The notes under the pieces: generated by a model
Told to the model about the DNA's origin: nothing
The model's database searches: none
The model's input: only the letters and a program-made list of their open reading frames with translations
Position numbers and translations under genes: made by a program
NCBI GenBank assembly: GCA_024509875.1
Contig: JAMPIV010015252.1
Location: 1-64,000, forward strand
DNA: 64,000 nt
DNA from: Oreohelix idahoensis
Taxonomy: Eukaryota; Mollusca; Gastropoda; Stylommatophora; Oreohelicidae
Direction of reading: 5' to 3'
Shown: one piece after another, positions 33,758 through 44,182 of the stretch
How positions within the stretch are numbered: position 1 is the first letter of the stretch
Layout: each line of letters begins with the position of its first letter

Positions 33758-35287
33758 TGTAAAGTGCTGTGTAAAAAGTCATCTGTAAACCATCTGTGTA
33801 AATTGTGGTGTATGGTGTTACTGAGATCAGGCATGCTCCAGTCTACCCAGCTGTAAATGGGTACCTCACCCTAGTCCTGAGTTAGGGAAGGCAAAGGCAC
33901 CGTAAGCAGTAATTTCCCTCTAAGGCTCCAGGGGAAGCAGGCCCTAAACTTGGTCAATTCAACCGACGCAGGATGGTGTATATATGGAGTAGAAGTGTAG
34001 AGTGTGATTAACGCGAATGGTGTACTGTTCGTGTTCTGACCAATCTAATCACTCATACACTTGTGTCTACAAGGCACCAATGCAGACTGCTGGAATCTTT
34101 GTTTTCACAGTTTATTTAGACGCACACACTGGGACATAACGAGTAAATCATGGGTACAGGTTGACACATCAATTTGCAGGCATACATAGTAGATCCCAAG
34201 TCATGACACATTCATAAATAATGGATAGTACATCAATAGCTTCCAATGTCATGATACATAATGGCCGCATCCCCTATCTGACTAAGCGCGTCAGTGAAGG
34301 CGGATCGGTAAGTAACTAAAGTTGCTTTATGTTCACAGTTTATATCATATTATGAAACCATGGAAGGGGTTTCTATCAAAATTGAGATCTCCTTGCCACT
34401 GTCCGAATAGTAAGATACATGCCCGTTCTTTGGACAGTGATTCAAAAATATGATGACAGGAATGTAACATGGCCGCCTTCCTGAGTTGTCGCTCACTCAC
34501 TCACAGGAGGGTATATCTAAGCCAAAGTTAATTTGAAATGTATAAGAATAATTTCTTAAAGTTCCTCCAAACAGTTCTACAGTAATCCAGTTACTTCACG
34601 TAGACATAACTGCTATATGGAAGCCCGTCATCTTCGTCGATACAAACGTGACCCTAGCGTTGCGAAGCACAAAATTCCAGCTAGGTCTAACCGACATGAG
34701 ATCATCAAAAATAGGGTCTGGAATTACCTGGAGTCCGAATCATACATGGTACCGTACATTAGGAGAGTCTCTAACACAAGCTCTAGTAGAGACACAATCT
34801 CCTACAGAAGAAAAACCACTTCGTAAATCATTTTTACTGAAGAATCTACCAGCCCTGAAAAATGCGTAACCGCCATTGTAAACGGTACCTCGGAACTCAT
34901 CACGACTTGTCAAGACAACTCCTACTTCCGCCAGAGCGGCACAACAAGAATATAGTCCTGCCTACCCATCAAAAATATACAATATAGGACTGATTCTACT
35001 TGTACTAATAATATGTAATACATATGAATTCAGGCCATAAACATAATAAGCAAATTAATATATTTTCTGGCCCTAACAAATAAGTACGGACATGGGTGTC
35101 ATATCCATGCGCCGAATCAATATCAAGAACGATTACTCCTATGATCAAAAAAGTAGATCAATCATGAGTTATCTAGCTTTACTATAGACAGCATTTTCAT
35201 ACACAAATGAATGAATGACTATATTTTTTCCATATTAAATAGCCATATCGATTTTTGTAATATGTGCGTCAAAATATGCACGCAACA
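33758..35287 (-). repeat. 3' LTR of G2
   Basis: It begins TGTAAAGTGC and ends CGCAACA on the plus strand (so TGTTGCG...TTTACA in element orientation). Short plus-strand frames of 69 and 73 codons at 34617 and 34648 are identical in the other LTR and reflect LTR identity, not selection. Confidence 0.95.
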
Positions 35288-35704
35288 GATTACCACACCC
35301 CTCGGGAAAAAAAAAATGGTACATTTTTTTTTTTTGAAATACATCTAGGAGCAACATACAATAGGCTCACAACGCACCAATAACAATGCGCAGATGATAA
35401 GCATAAGTTTTCTGACCTTAGAGAAAATACTTCTCTAAGTATAAATATTTCCAGAGAGGTGTCACCAACGCATACTACAATATTAGCAATGACACAATTT
35501 CTACATTAGTTTATACATAAATTTCATCTAAGATATCTTAACATCATGATCATCAAAGACGAAAAAAAAAAACATTGAAAGATCAGCGGTGAATAAATAT
35601 CAATGAACCGCTAAGTAGTGTTACAATCAATATATGATATTACCTATGTGTACACATTTCAACATAGGAACAACTGTATCAAAGTTAGGTATATAATTTA
35701 ACAG
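35288..35704 (-). other. G2 3' UTR and polypurine tract
   Basis: Non-coding sequence after RNase H. The minus-strand purine stretch GAGGGGTGTGG (35293-35303), five bases before the LTR start, is in the expected place for the polypurine tract that primes plus-strand synthesis. G0 has a related sequence at 21176-21195. Confidence 0.65.
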
Positions 35705-36835
35705 TTATGAATCATGTGGGCATCTAGACAAAATATCTGCCATCACATTTTCTGACCCACGGATAGCTCGCACCGAAAAATGAAATGGCTGCAGAGCAAT
35801 TGCGTAACGCGTTGATCTCGCGCTCTTCAGATTTTTACTCTGAATAGCCGTAAGAGCTTTCTGGTCAGTTTCCACGATGAAATGCGCGCCAAGAAGAAAT
35901 CTTTGCAGTTTAAGGATTGACCAAACCATAGCCAATAATTCACGGTCTAGGACCGAGTAATTCTTCTCTGCGGCATTTAATTTACGAGAAATATACATCA
36001 CAGGATGCAGAGTTCCAGAGTACTCTTGCATTAGTGCTGCTCCAATCCCGGTGGATGAAGCGTCACTACGAAGAATAAATGTCTTATCCTTAGAAGGCAA
36101 TACTAGGATAGGTGGAGTAGAAAACATAGTTTTAACCTTATCCAAAGAGGATTGACATTCTTGAGTCCAATGGACTACATTAGGAGACCCTTTCTTTAGC
36201 AAGGAAGAAAGAGGTGACATAATGGAGGACAGATTCGGAATGAATCGTCCATAAAATTGTATTAGACCTAAGAGACTTCGCACTTGCTTTTTAGTCTTAG
36301 GAATAGAAATGTTAAGTATCTTACTTGTATTATGGTCTTCTGTTTTTAGGAACCCATGACCAACACGGTGTCCTAAGAAAGATATTTCGCTAAAACCAAT
36401 ACATGCTTTCGATGGTTTCGCTGTCAGGTTATGCTCGCGTAAGATAGACAATAGTTCATTTATCCCATTATAGTGATCGTTCCAAGTATCACTGAAAAGA
36501 CAGATGTCATCAAGATACGCAATGACATCTGAGCGATGAGATAGGATTCGACGCATCATGCGTACGAATGTTGCAGGGGCGTTCATAAGACCGAAAGGCA
36601 TGAAATTCCATTGGAATAGACCCCTAGGCGTCGAAAAAGCAGTCAACGGTTTGGCGTGTTCGGATAATGGAACTTGCCAATATCCCTTAGACAAATCGAG
36701 TTTAGTAAAGAAATGAGAATTCGATAGTCTCGTAAGTAGCTCTTCTAGTAAAGGCATAGGTTCAGCATCAAATTTCGTCACTTGGTTCAATTTTCGATAA
36801 TCCACGCAAAGACGTATGTTATTGTCTTTTTTTCC
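35705..36835 (-). CDS. G2 reverse transcriptase and RNase H
   Basis: The open frame (35705-36880, 391 codons) is protein-like from about codon 16. It carries RT motifs LCVDYRKLN, LDLSKGYWQV (catalytic Asp 62), FMPFGLMNAPATF and YLDD (122-125). RNase H follows with RSDASSTG (Asp 273), LDRELLAMVW (Glu 314) and ETDQKAL (Asp 339), ending GSENVMADILSRCP. There is no integrase after RNase H, because integrase lies upstream. The frame is joined to the upstream frame by a one-base shift in an A7 run at about 36834, where G1 has a 6-base AAGAAA. The N-terminal Met of the open frame is not genuine. Confidence 0.92.
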   Translation of the reverse strand, partial: GKKDNNIRLCVDYRKLNQVTKFDAEPMPLLEELLTRLSNSHFFTKLDLSKGYWQVPLSEHAKPLTAFSTPRGLFQWNFMPFGLMNAPATFVRMMRRILSHRSDVIAYLDDICLFSDTWNDHYNGINELLSILREHNLTAKPSKACIGFSEISFLGHRVGHGFLKTEDHNTSKILNISIPKTKKQVRSLLGLIQFYGRFIPNLSSIMSPLSSLLKKGSPNVVHWTQECQSSLDKVKTMFSTPPILVLPSKDKTFILRSDASSTGIGAALMQEYSGTLHPVMYISRKLNAAEKNYSVLDRELLAMVWSILKLQRFLLGAHFIVETDQKALTAIQSKNLKSARSTRYAIALQPFHFSVRAIRGSENVMADILSRCPHDS

Positions 36836-39212
36836 GTACAATAACCATCGGCGAAGAATATGCTGATGTGGATGGTTCAATAATTTTTAACTCTATCATC
36901 TCATCCAACTCTTTCTCTACCTGTGCTTGAAAATGTATCGGGATAGGATACGGTCTGACTCTTATAGGACTATGGTCAGTAAGAATAATGTCATGTTGAA
37001 TGACATCAGTTTGACCAGGAATGTCAGTAAGGACATCCTGAAATTGTTCTAACATAGTAGAAACTTGTTTCTGCTCTCCTGGAGATAATTCGGGAGAAAT
37101 TGCAACATCTTTCCATGATTCATTAGAGTGAAGAGGAATCATTGGAAAAGGTAGATTTACATCCGAGAAACTCGTTTCCTCATCCTGTATTACTGACAGA
37201 GATGAGTACTGTCCATGTTGGACTGGAAAATCGTCCGTTGCCTGGAACACAGGTTGTAAATAATCCGGACGTTCATGGAATTCCGTGAGCATGTTGATGT
37301 GGAAGGTTTTACGCTTCCCGTCAATATCGACGATATAGTCAACATCGGAAACTTTTGATATTATATCGTACGGACCTTTCCAAGAAATAAGAAGTCTATT
37401 TTCCCTACAAGGTAGCAAGACAAATGCTTTGTCACCTGGACAAAGTTGTCGCAAGCATCTCTTTTTATTGGCAAATTCCCTTGCCTTCTGTTTCGCAAAT
37501 TCAGAAGAAGCAGTTGCCAATTTGCATGCTTCAATAATCTTGTGTCTAAGTGCGATGACATATTCATAAGAGGATTTTGTGTCATCGACAATATTATCAG
37601 CAGTTATAAGATCATGAAGTAAGGACATAGGACCTCGCGGTTTCGCGCCAAAGACAAGTTCAAAGGGAGAAAATCCTGTATGTTCGTTGGCGACCTCTCT
37701 ATATGCAAAGAGAGCCGCGGGTAAAACCCTATCCCAATCCTGAGGATGATCTTCTGTTATCTTACCTAGTAGGTTTTTCAGAGTTCTATTCAGACGTTCC
37801 ACCATCCCATTGGACATAGGATGATAAATACTACTCAGCGATCTCTCTATCTTAAGAGTCGACATTACTTGAGACATGGTATCCGATATGAGTTGGGTAC
37901 CATGGTCGGATAATATTTCTGCTGGAAATCCCAGACGAGAAAATATTAACCAAAGAGCATCTGCGACATCAGCAGTAGTTATGCTCTTTAGAGGAACAGC
38001 CTCCGGCCAACGTGTGCACATATCAACACACGTCAAAATAAATTGGTGTCCTCTAGCAGACTTTATCTTAAATGGACCAATGATGTCTATCGCCATTTTT
38101 TGAAATGGTCGAATGGGAATGTCTGCAGCCTGAATAGGTGCATCATGGCGTGGACCTCTGGATTTAATCTCTTGACATACTTTACAAGATCGACAATAGA
38201 TTCGTATGTCCTTATTCACAGCAGGCCAAAAGAAAGATTCAAGAACTCTAGCTTTAGTGCGTGAAAAACCCATATGTCCAGCACACTGCGAATCATGAGC
38301 GTGCTGTAAGATTTTAACTCTCATATTTTTAGGCACAAGGATTTGAGAATGAATGGACTTAGCGGAGTCTTGTACCATACGTACAAGTACGCCATTCTTC
38401 ATCGTAATCCAAGATTTACGATTTGTATCCTTATTCGGATCACCTTTTGTTGCCAGAGTAAAGAATTTCTTTAGGGTAGGATCATCTTCCTGCTGTTTTA
38501 TAAAGGAATCATGGGAAATCTCCAAGGGATCATCTTGGATCTGCGCATCATTATCTTCAGAATGTGAAGATTGTGGCATATTAAGAGCTTGAGCCCTAGT
38601 GATTACTGCATTAGCAGATTGCATATTAACATTTTCCCAATTAGAAATTTGCTGTGGAGTGCATTCTTTCACTCCATGAATGCGACCGATGATAAGATCA
38701 GCGATCGGATTCGGCAAGAGACATGCTTGCACCTCTCCTGTAAAGAAAGGCGTAGCAATATTGATAATGGCAGTGGAGTACTTCTCCAATGTGCCACCAA
38801 ATGTTACACATTTGACTACATCGCCTGTAGCTCGAGAAGGATTTACGAGTGATTGCCTCACTCCGATGGTAGTGCACCCCGAATCGAAAAGAATTGATAC
38901 CGGAGTACCATCTATTAGGCCTCTATTGAAAACAAGAGCACCCCTTCCATTATGCGCGATTGACGCAGGGAGAGCGGGAAGCGGGTGACCGCAGCTTAAA
39001 GTAGAAACTGTGGTTGGATCGAATAATGTTTTGCATTGCGAACACTCAGATGCTCTAGCAAAATCGAAAGCGGAATTTGCTACACTATTGGAGTCTTTTT
39101 TATCATTATTCTGATTACCGGCGTCGTGGAACTCCTGTTGTGCAGAGTTAGCCTGGTAATAAGATTTACCATGTCTTTTGTGTTGTGATCTACCTCGGTT
39201 ATAATTGTCTCT
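36819..39212 (-). CDS. G2 protease and integrase, up to the start of RT
   Basis: Open from just after the TAG at 39213 to 36819. It has CSQC-X13-CGH (near 39000), protease LFDSGCT (near 38880) and ATPFFTG...DLIIGR. The integrase HHCC is HAHDSQCAGHMG and CRSCKVCQ. Numbered from the first possible start codon at 38861, catalytic residues are D259, D319 and E355, a DD35E spacing. An integrase C-terminal region (CPGDKAFVLL, WKGPYDIISKV) and the RT N-terminus (RVRPYPIPIHFQ) follow. The frame ends by the homopolymer shift into the RT/RNase H frame. Cutting, joining and polyprotein processing are inferred from the family. Confidence 0.93.
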   Translation of the reverse strand, partial: RDNYNRGRSQHKRHGKSYYQANSAQQEFHDAGNQNNDKKDSNSVANSAFDFARASECSQCKTLFDPTTVSTLSCGHPLPALPASIAHNGRGALVFNRGLIDGTPVSILFDSGCTTIGVRQSLVNPSRATGDVVKCVTFGGTLEKYSTAIINIATPFFTGEVQACLLPNPIADLIIGRIHGVKECTPQQISNWENVNMQSANAVITRAQALNMPQSSHSEDNDAQIQDDPLEISHDSFIKQQEDDPTLKKFFTLATKGDPNKDTNRKSWITMKNGVLVRMVQDSAKSIHSQILVPKNMRVKILQHAHDSQCAGHMGFSRTKARVLESFFWPAVNKDIRIYCRSCKVCQEIKSRGPRHDAPIQAADIPIRPFQKMAIDIIGPFKIKSARGHQFILTCVDMCTRWPEAVPLKSITTADVADALWLIFSRLGFPAEILSDHGTQLISDTMSQVMSTLKIERSLSSIYHPMSNGMVERLNRTLKNLLGKITEDHPQDWDRVLPAALFAYREVANEHTGFSPFELVFGAKPRGPMSLLHDLITADNIVDDTKSSYEYVIALRHKIIEACKLATASSEFAKQKAREFANKKRCLRQLCPGDKAFVLLPCRENRLLISWKGPYDIISKVSDVDYIVDIDGKRKTFHINMLTEFHERPDYLQPVFQATDDFPVQHGQYSSLSVIQDEETSFSDVNLPFPMIPLHSNESWKDVAISPELSPGEQKQVSTMLEQFQDVLTDIPGQTDVIQHDIILTDHSPIRVRPYPIPIHFQAQVEKELDEMIELKIIEPSTSAYSSPMVIVRKKRQ

Positions 39213-40786
39213 CTAATTATTATTTCCTCTGTTATAACCCCTATTTGGGTTTGAATCATAATATTCATGATCATAATCATCACGCTCATTATACTGAGTA
39301 TCCCTGTAATATTGGTTTTTTTGTCTCCATGAAGCACTTGGGTAGTTCCTATAGCTACTCCCTTTTCGAGAATTTCTAAAATTATGGGTACCCCTCGCGT
39401 GTCGAGGACTATCAGCCCGATTCCAGTTCTTCGAAGAAGAACCCTGATTTGAGTGGTTATCTTGGTTTTGATACTTATTCCAATTAACCTTTTTATCAAA
39501 TTTATTTTTAGCTCCTTGGAATTTGTGTGAGTAATTCTGATTATATTCTGTTGCCGAAGCAACTGGCATACTCTCTTTAATGTTCGAGTTACTAAGAATC
39601 ATGTCAGGGTGTGCCGTGGCATACTGGTCACAATATTCTTCCATTTGCTTTGATGTACTAGGTTTACGCTCATGTAAGAACTCTAGGAATGGTTTATTTA
39701 CCGAAGACATGACCTTGTCTCTTAGCAATAAATCCGTAAGACCATCAAATGTTTTCTCTATTTTGGATAATTCAATCCATCGTAAGAGTGTAAGTCGTGC
39801 TTTTGAAATGAAATCTGAGAATTCTAAACCTACCTCAGGTCTCATTGTTTTAAACAAAAGACGATAACCTTCTTCTGACAGCTGATATCTCTTTATCAAA
39901 GCTGCCCTAATAGCATCGTAATTATCCTTGTCGGCCTCTTCAACCAAAGATAACTTAGTCAGAGACTCCCCTTTTAAATTTTCAGACAACTGATGCACAT
40001 ACTGTGATTTGTCAACATTATGAGCTCGACAAGCACGTTCAAATCTATCAAGCCAGAATGTTATATCATCACTGGCAGAGTTGAACGCTGGCACCTTGAC
40101 CTTATAATTAAAAGGTTTACCATTACCACCAGATGCCTGATTAATATTACTCATACTTGTCAATTTCAATTTCTCTAATTCAAACTCATGTTCTCTTATT
40201 GCTTTTCTCTCTTCAGCTTCTCTATCTAATCTTTTCTGTTCAGCTGCAGCAGCAGCTTCTAATTTTTTCTGTTCAGCTGCAACTTCTAATTTTTTCTGTT
40301 CAGCTGCAACTTCTAATTTTTTCTGTTCTGCTGCAACTTCTAATTTTTTCTGTTCTGCATCAAATCTCCTTTCCTCCACTTGCATCTGCAATTTCTTTAG
40401 ATCAGCAGCAGCATCAGCTTCTTTTTCTAATCTTTTTTCTTCAGCCAGAGCTTTTCTCTCTTCAGCAGCAGCTTTTTCTCTCTTCAGCAGCAGCAGCAGC
40501 TTTTCTCTTCTTCAGCAGCAGCAGCAGCTTCTAATTTTTTTTCTTCTATTTGAAGTTTTCTCTCCTCAGCCGCAGCTTTTCTTTCCTCAGCTTGCATCTG
40601 CAATCTGAAATTCTCAGCATCTATCTTCTTTTGTTCAACTTCTGCTTTCCATTTATTCTCATCTTTTTGTTTTTTCTCTTCTGATTTTAATACAATAGCA
40701 AATTGAGCAGTTCTCCATTCTTCTAACTCTTTTCCAGTCTTATCAAGAGATTTTCCTTGTGCAATAAAGTAATCTAATGTAGACAT
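39213..40786 (-). pseudogene. G2 Gag (one frameshift in the coiled coil, terminal TAG)
   Basis: The start MSTLDYFIAQGK at 40786 leads a Lys/Glu/Ala/Gln coiled coil with GCT/CAG-type repeats (40480-40530). There the frame shifts, and it resumes in the frame open from 40391. Repeated AAEQKKLEV units follow. The capsid-like region has VKVPAFNSASDDITFWLDRFERA, RYQLSEEGYRLLF and LLLRDKVMSSV, and the tail is basic and rich in Asn/Arg/Tyr. The TAG at 39213-39215 is in the same frame as protease-integrase downstream, which stays open. Gag and Pol therefore form one frame interrupted by a single amber codon; G3 has no stop at this position. Confidence 0.85.
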
Positions 40787-42074
40787 CTTGTCTTCTTAAA
40801 TCAGAAACCTGAAAAAGTAAATAAATTACCTTATTTCACTTTAATGGGAGACAAGTCTATATCATAGACTTAGTCTTAGTGAAAAAACCTGTATGGTTAT
40901 TTTGTTTATCATATAACCAATGATAACTTGAGTACCTGTGGAAAACAATAACTGTATATCTCAAATACTGTGGGAGACAAGCCTTATAAAGGTCTTGTAT
41001 ACCTTAATGTAATCAATGATCACTTGAGTACCTGTGGAAAATAATATTTCCTATACCAATCACTTTGGGAGACAAGCCTTATAAAGGTCTTGTACACTTT
41101 GTTTTATAACAATAATAATCATAAAGTACTGATCTGTACTATAATATAAGTGTATTCAACTATACCTCCTATGTCATATGTCAACTAAAGACATTACAAA
41201 GGACAAACAAGAAAAGACAATCTGAAAACATTTGCAGAGATCAAATTAAATTAAATAGGAGAAATGAAAAAAAATGATCACAGAAACCGTGATGATAACT
41301 GCAATAAGATAACAAGACAAATAACGCCACAGTGTATAAACATAAGGGTGTAAAGAACTGAAATGAAAGGAAAGATGAGACCTACAATTATACAAACAAC
41401 TCAAACAAAAATAAAGAACAGAAAAATGTTACAAATACAAATATGAAACAGTCGTCACAACTAACCAAATATTTGCAAACTATGTTGCATGCAAATTTCA
41501 ATTAAGAAATTGCTCCCTATAGAACGCCAGAACAAGACCAATATCACTTGGTATTTCCTGTTCTAGTCACCTCCCATCCAGGCCCGCAAACACATAACAA
41601 TCACACATATAAACAAATAATATATAAACATAAATACATATAAATCATAAATGTGTACATTATATACTGAAATGTGTTGCAGTTGCAGTGTACTGTACTG
41701 TATGCTCAGTTTTAACAAATTAGACTACCACTTTATTGAGTAATAGATTTGCTTTCTAACTGTTACACTGTTCAATTTTTTTTTTGAGCACATTAGAAGA
41801 TCCAGCGATGAAATTTGCACTTTATGTTCAACATTGCTCTTCTATTTCAGCAGGCTAAACAATCACTAGGTTAGAACACTGACTGTACTGTGCCAAATGT
41901 CAACAAGTGCTGACCCAGATATTGCTACACTTGTCAGAACAGGTCAAGCTGACATTGATTGTATAGCTGTCCTACTGGTGTTGATGTGGTCAAACAAATG
42001 TTCTTGCAACTGTAAAATGTGATTCTCAACACAACAAGACTGCGTAGGCTGGACCCAGGAATCTGGCTCACCAC
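40787..42074 (-). other. G2 5' leader with imperfect ~95-bp repeats
   Basis: Non-coding. GGGAGACAAG is repeated at 40846, 40972 and 41067, with shared CTTATAAAGGTCTTGTA and ACTTGAGTACCTGTGGAAAA blocks, giving imperfect repeats of 95-126 bp. They are near the gag start and could be part of a packaging or translation-control region, but nothing shows that. Confidence 0.65.
42056..42073 (-). other. G2 primer binding site (tRNA not assigned)
   Basis: One base inside the LTR the minus strand reads TGGTGAGCCAGATTCCTG. A tRNA ending ...GGCTCACCA would pair. G1 has TGGTTGCCAGC at the same place. I could not name the tRNA from memory. Confidence 0.6.
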
Positions 42075-43604
42075 TGTAAAGTGCTGTGTAAAAAGTCATC
42101 TGTAAACCATCTGTGTAAATTGTGGTGTATGGTGTTACTGAGATCAGGCATGCTCCAGTCTACCCAGCTGTAAATGGGTAACTCACCCTAGTCCTGAGTT
42201 AGGGAAGGCAAAGGCACTGTAAGCAGTAATTTCCCTCTAAGGCTCCAGGAGAAGCAGGCCCTAAACTTGGTCAATTCAACCGACGCAGGATGGTGTATAT
42301 ATGGAGTAGAAGTGTAGAGTGTGATTAACGCGAATGGTGTACTGTTCGTGTTCTGACCAATCTAATCACTCATACACTTGTGTCTACAAGGCACCAATGC
42401 AAACTGCTGGAATCTTTGTTTACACAGTTTATTTAGACGCACACACTGGGACATAACGAGTAAATCATGGGTACAGGTTGACACATCAATTTGCAGGCAT
42501 ACATAGTAGATCCCAAGTCATGACACATTCATAAATAATGGGTAGTACATCAATAGCTTCCAATGTCATGATACATAATGGCCGCATCCCCTATCTGACT
42601 AAGCGCGTCAGTGAAGGCGGATCGGTAAATAACTAAAGTTGCTTTATGTTCACAGTTTATATCATATTATGAAACCATGGAAGGGGTTTCTATCAAAATT
42701 GAGATCTCCTTGCCACTGTCCGAATAGTAAGATACATGCCCGTTCTTTGGACAGTGATTCAAAAATATGATGACAGGAATGTAACATGGCCGCCTTCCTG
42801 AGTTGTCGCTCACTCACTCACAGGAGGGTATATCTAAGCCAAAGTTAATTTGAAATGTATAAGAATAATTTCTTAAAGTTCCTCCAAACAGTTCTACAGT
42901 AATCCAGTTACTTCACGTAGACATAACTGCTATATGGAAGCCCGTCATCTTCGTCGATACAAACGTGACCCTAGCGTTGCGAAGCACAAAATTCCAGCTA
43001 GGTCTAACCGACATGAGATCATCAAAAATAGGGTCTGGAATTACCTGGAGTCCGAATCATACATGGTACCGTACATTAGGAGAGTCTCTAACACAAGCTC
43101 TAGTAGAGACACAATCTCCTACAGAAGAAAAACCACTTCGTAAATCATTTTTACTGAAGAATCTACCAGCCCTGAAAAATGCGTAACCGCCATTGTAAAC
43201 GGTACCTCGGAACTCATCACGACTTGTCAAGACAACTCCTACTTCCGCCAGAGCGGCACAACAAGAATATAGTCCTGCCTACCCATCAAAAATATACAAT
43301 ATAGGACTGATTCTACTTGTACTAATAATATGTAATACATATGAATTCAGGCCATAAACATAATAAGCAAATTAATATATTTTCTGGCCCTAACAAATAA
43401 GTACGGACATGGGTGTCATATCCATGCGCCGAATCAATATCAAGAACGATTACTCCTATGATCAAAAGTGTAAATCAATCATGAGTTATCTAGCTTTACT
43501 ATAGACAGCATTTTCATACACAAATGAATGAATGACTATATTTTTTCCATATTAAATAGCCATATCGATTTTTGTAATATGTGCGTCAAAATATGCACGC
43601 AACA
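42075..43604 (-). repeat. 5' LTR of G2
   Basis: 1530 bp, almost identical to 33758-35287 and in the same orientation. It is flanked outside by GTCAC (43605-43609), the second copy of the target duplication. Confidence 0.95.
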
Positions 43605-43609
43605 GTCAC

Positions 43610-43897
43610 CTCAAAATGCAAAGTTCTTAGCTACAACGAATAGCTTCAAAAGTATTGTTACCTGCTCTGCACTCCAGGAATCAAACACAAAAGAAACACT
43701 GGCCATTTCCTAGGCTTTACCGAACTATGCCAGAATCACAATCAAGGGGAATCTTAAACATATTTAATACACAAAGAACTCTGATCCCCGTTCACATAGC
43801 CAGAAAAACATGGCGGGACACCTTCTCCGCTCAACCGCCCAGCCAGACTGTCGACAAAGAACCCCCTTCCGGTCATGCGCAAATCGTCGCGCATGCC
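43610..43897 (-). repeat. Outer part of the G1 5' LTR, cut off by G2 and truncated
   Basis: This is nearly identical to 20654-20941 of the G0 LTR and continues the G1 LTR after the G2 insertion. Similarity stops at CGCGCATGCC (43897). The next bases, from about 43901, are TGTTGCGTATGG, which looks like a gypsy LTR start and may be the 5' end of G3. Confidence 0.82.
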
Positions 43898-44182
43898 AAT
43901 TGTTGCGTATGGTTTTTTACAACATTTCTGTTGTTGCGCATCAAAGAGCGCTGAGTTGAGTTTGGTGAAAATATTTGAAGATATGTGAATAGTACACTTA
44001 GGTGCAGTATTATTGCGCGCAGTAAAAAAAAGATGACGTAGGAGTTTTTTGGGTCTTGAAACAATGACGTAGAGAACAAAATGGACCCCAAATAAAAACA
44101 AGACGTGAACAGCCTTGTGTTTGCTGGTTTGCTTGAAAACCCGTGAAAAAAAGGGTATATTGATTCGTGCCATGCATAGGAG

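Larger units (their letters stand above)
33758..43604 (-). mobile_element. Gypsy copy G2 (Gmr1-like), complete with two LTRs
   Basis: The 9847-bp element has 1530-bp LTRs of equal length and about ten differences by eye. A 5-bp target duplication flanks it (ATCAC 33753-33757, GTCAC 43605-43609, one mismatch). The uninterrupted target is at 20650 (GTAAGTCACCTC). Internal order on the minus strand is primer site, leader with short repeats, gag, CXH motif, protease, integrase, RT, RNase H, 3' UTR, polypurine tract. Defects are few: one frameshift in the gag coiled coil, one TAG at 39213 and one homopolymer frameshift at about 36834. It is the youngest insertion whose age can be judged here. Confidence 0.93.

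Noticed and set aside
34617..34869. Conserved 69- and 73-codon frames, identical at 42934-43186
   Set aside because: They lie wholly inside the two G2 LTRs, which are nearly identical throughout. Their conservation reflects LTR identity, and they have no known domain.
40157..40534. Plus-strand Leu/Gln/Phe-rich frame of 125 codons
   Set aside because: It is antisense to the G2 Gag coiled coil, whose repeats keep several frames open.
42056..42073. Assignment of the G2 primer site to a named tRNA
   Set aside because: The expected tRNA 3' end (GGCTCACCA) did not match any tRNA I could recall with certainty.
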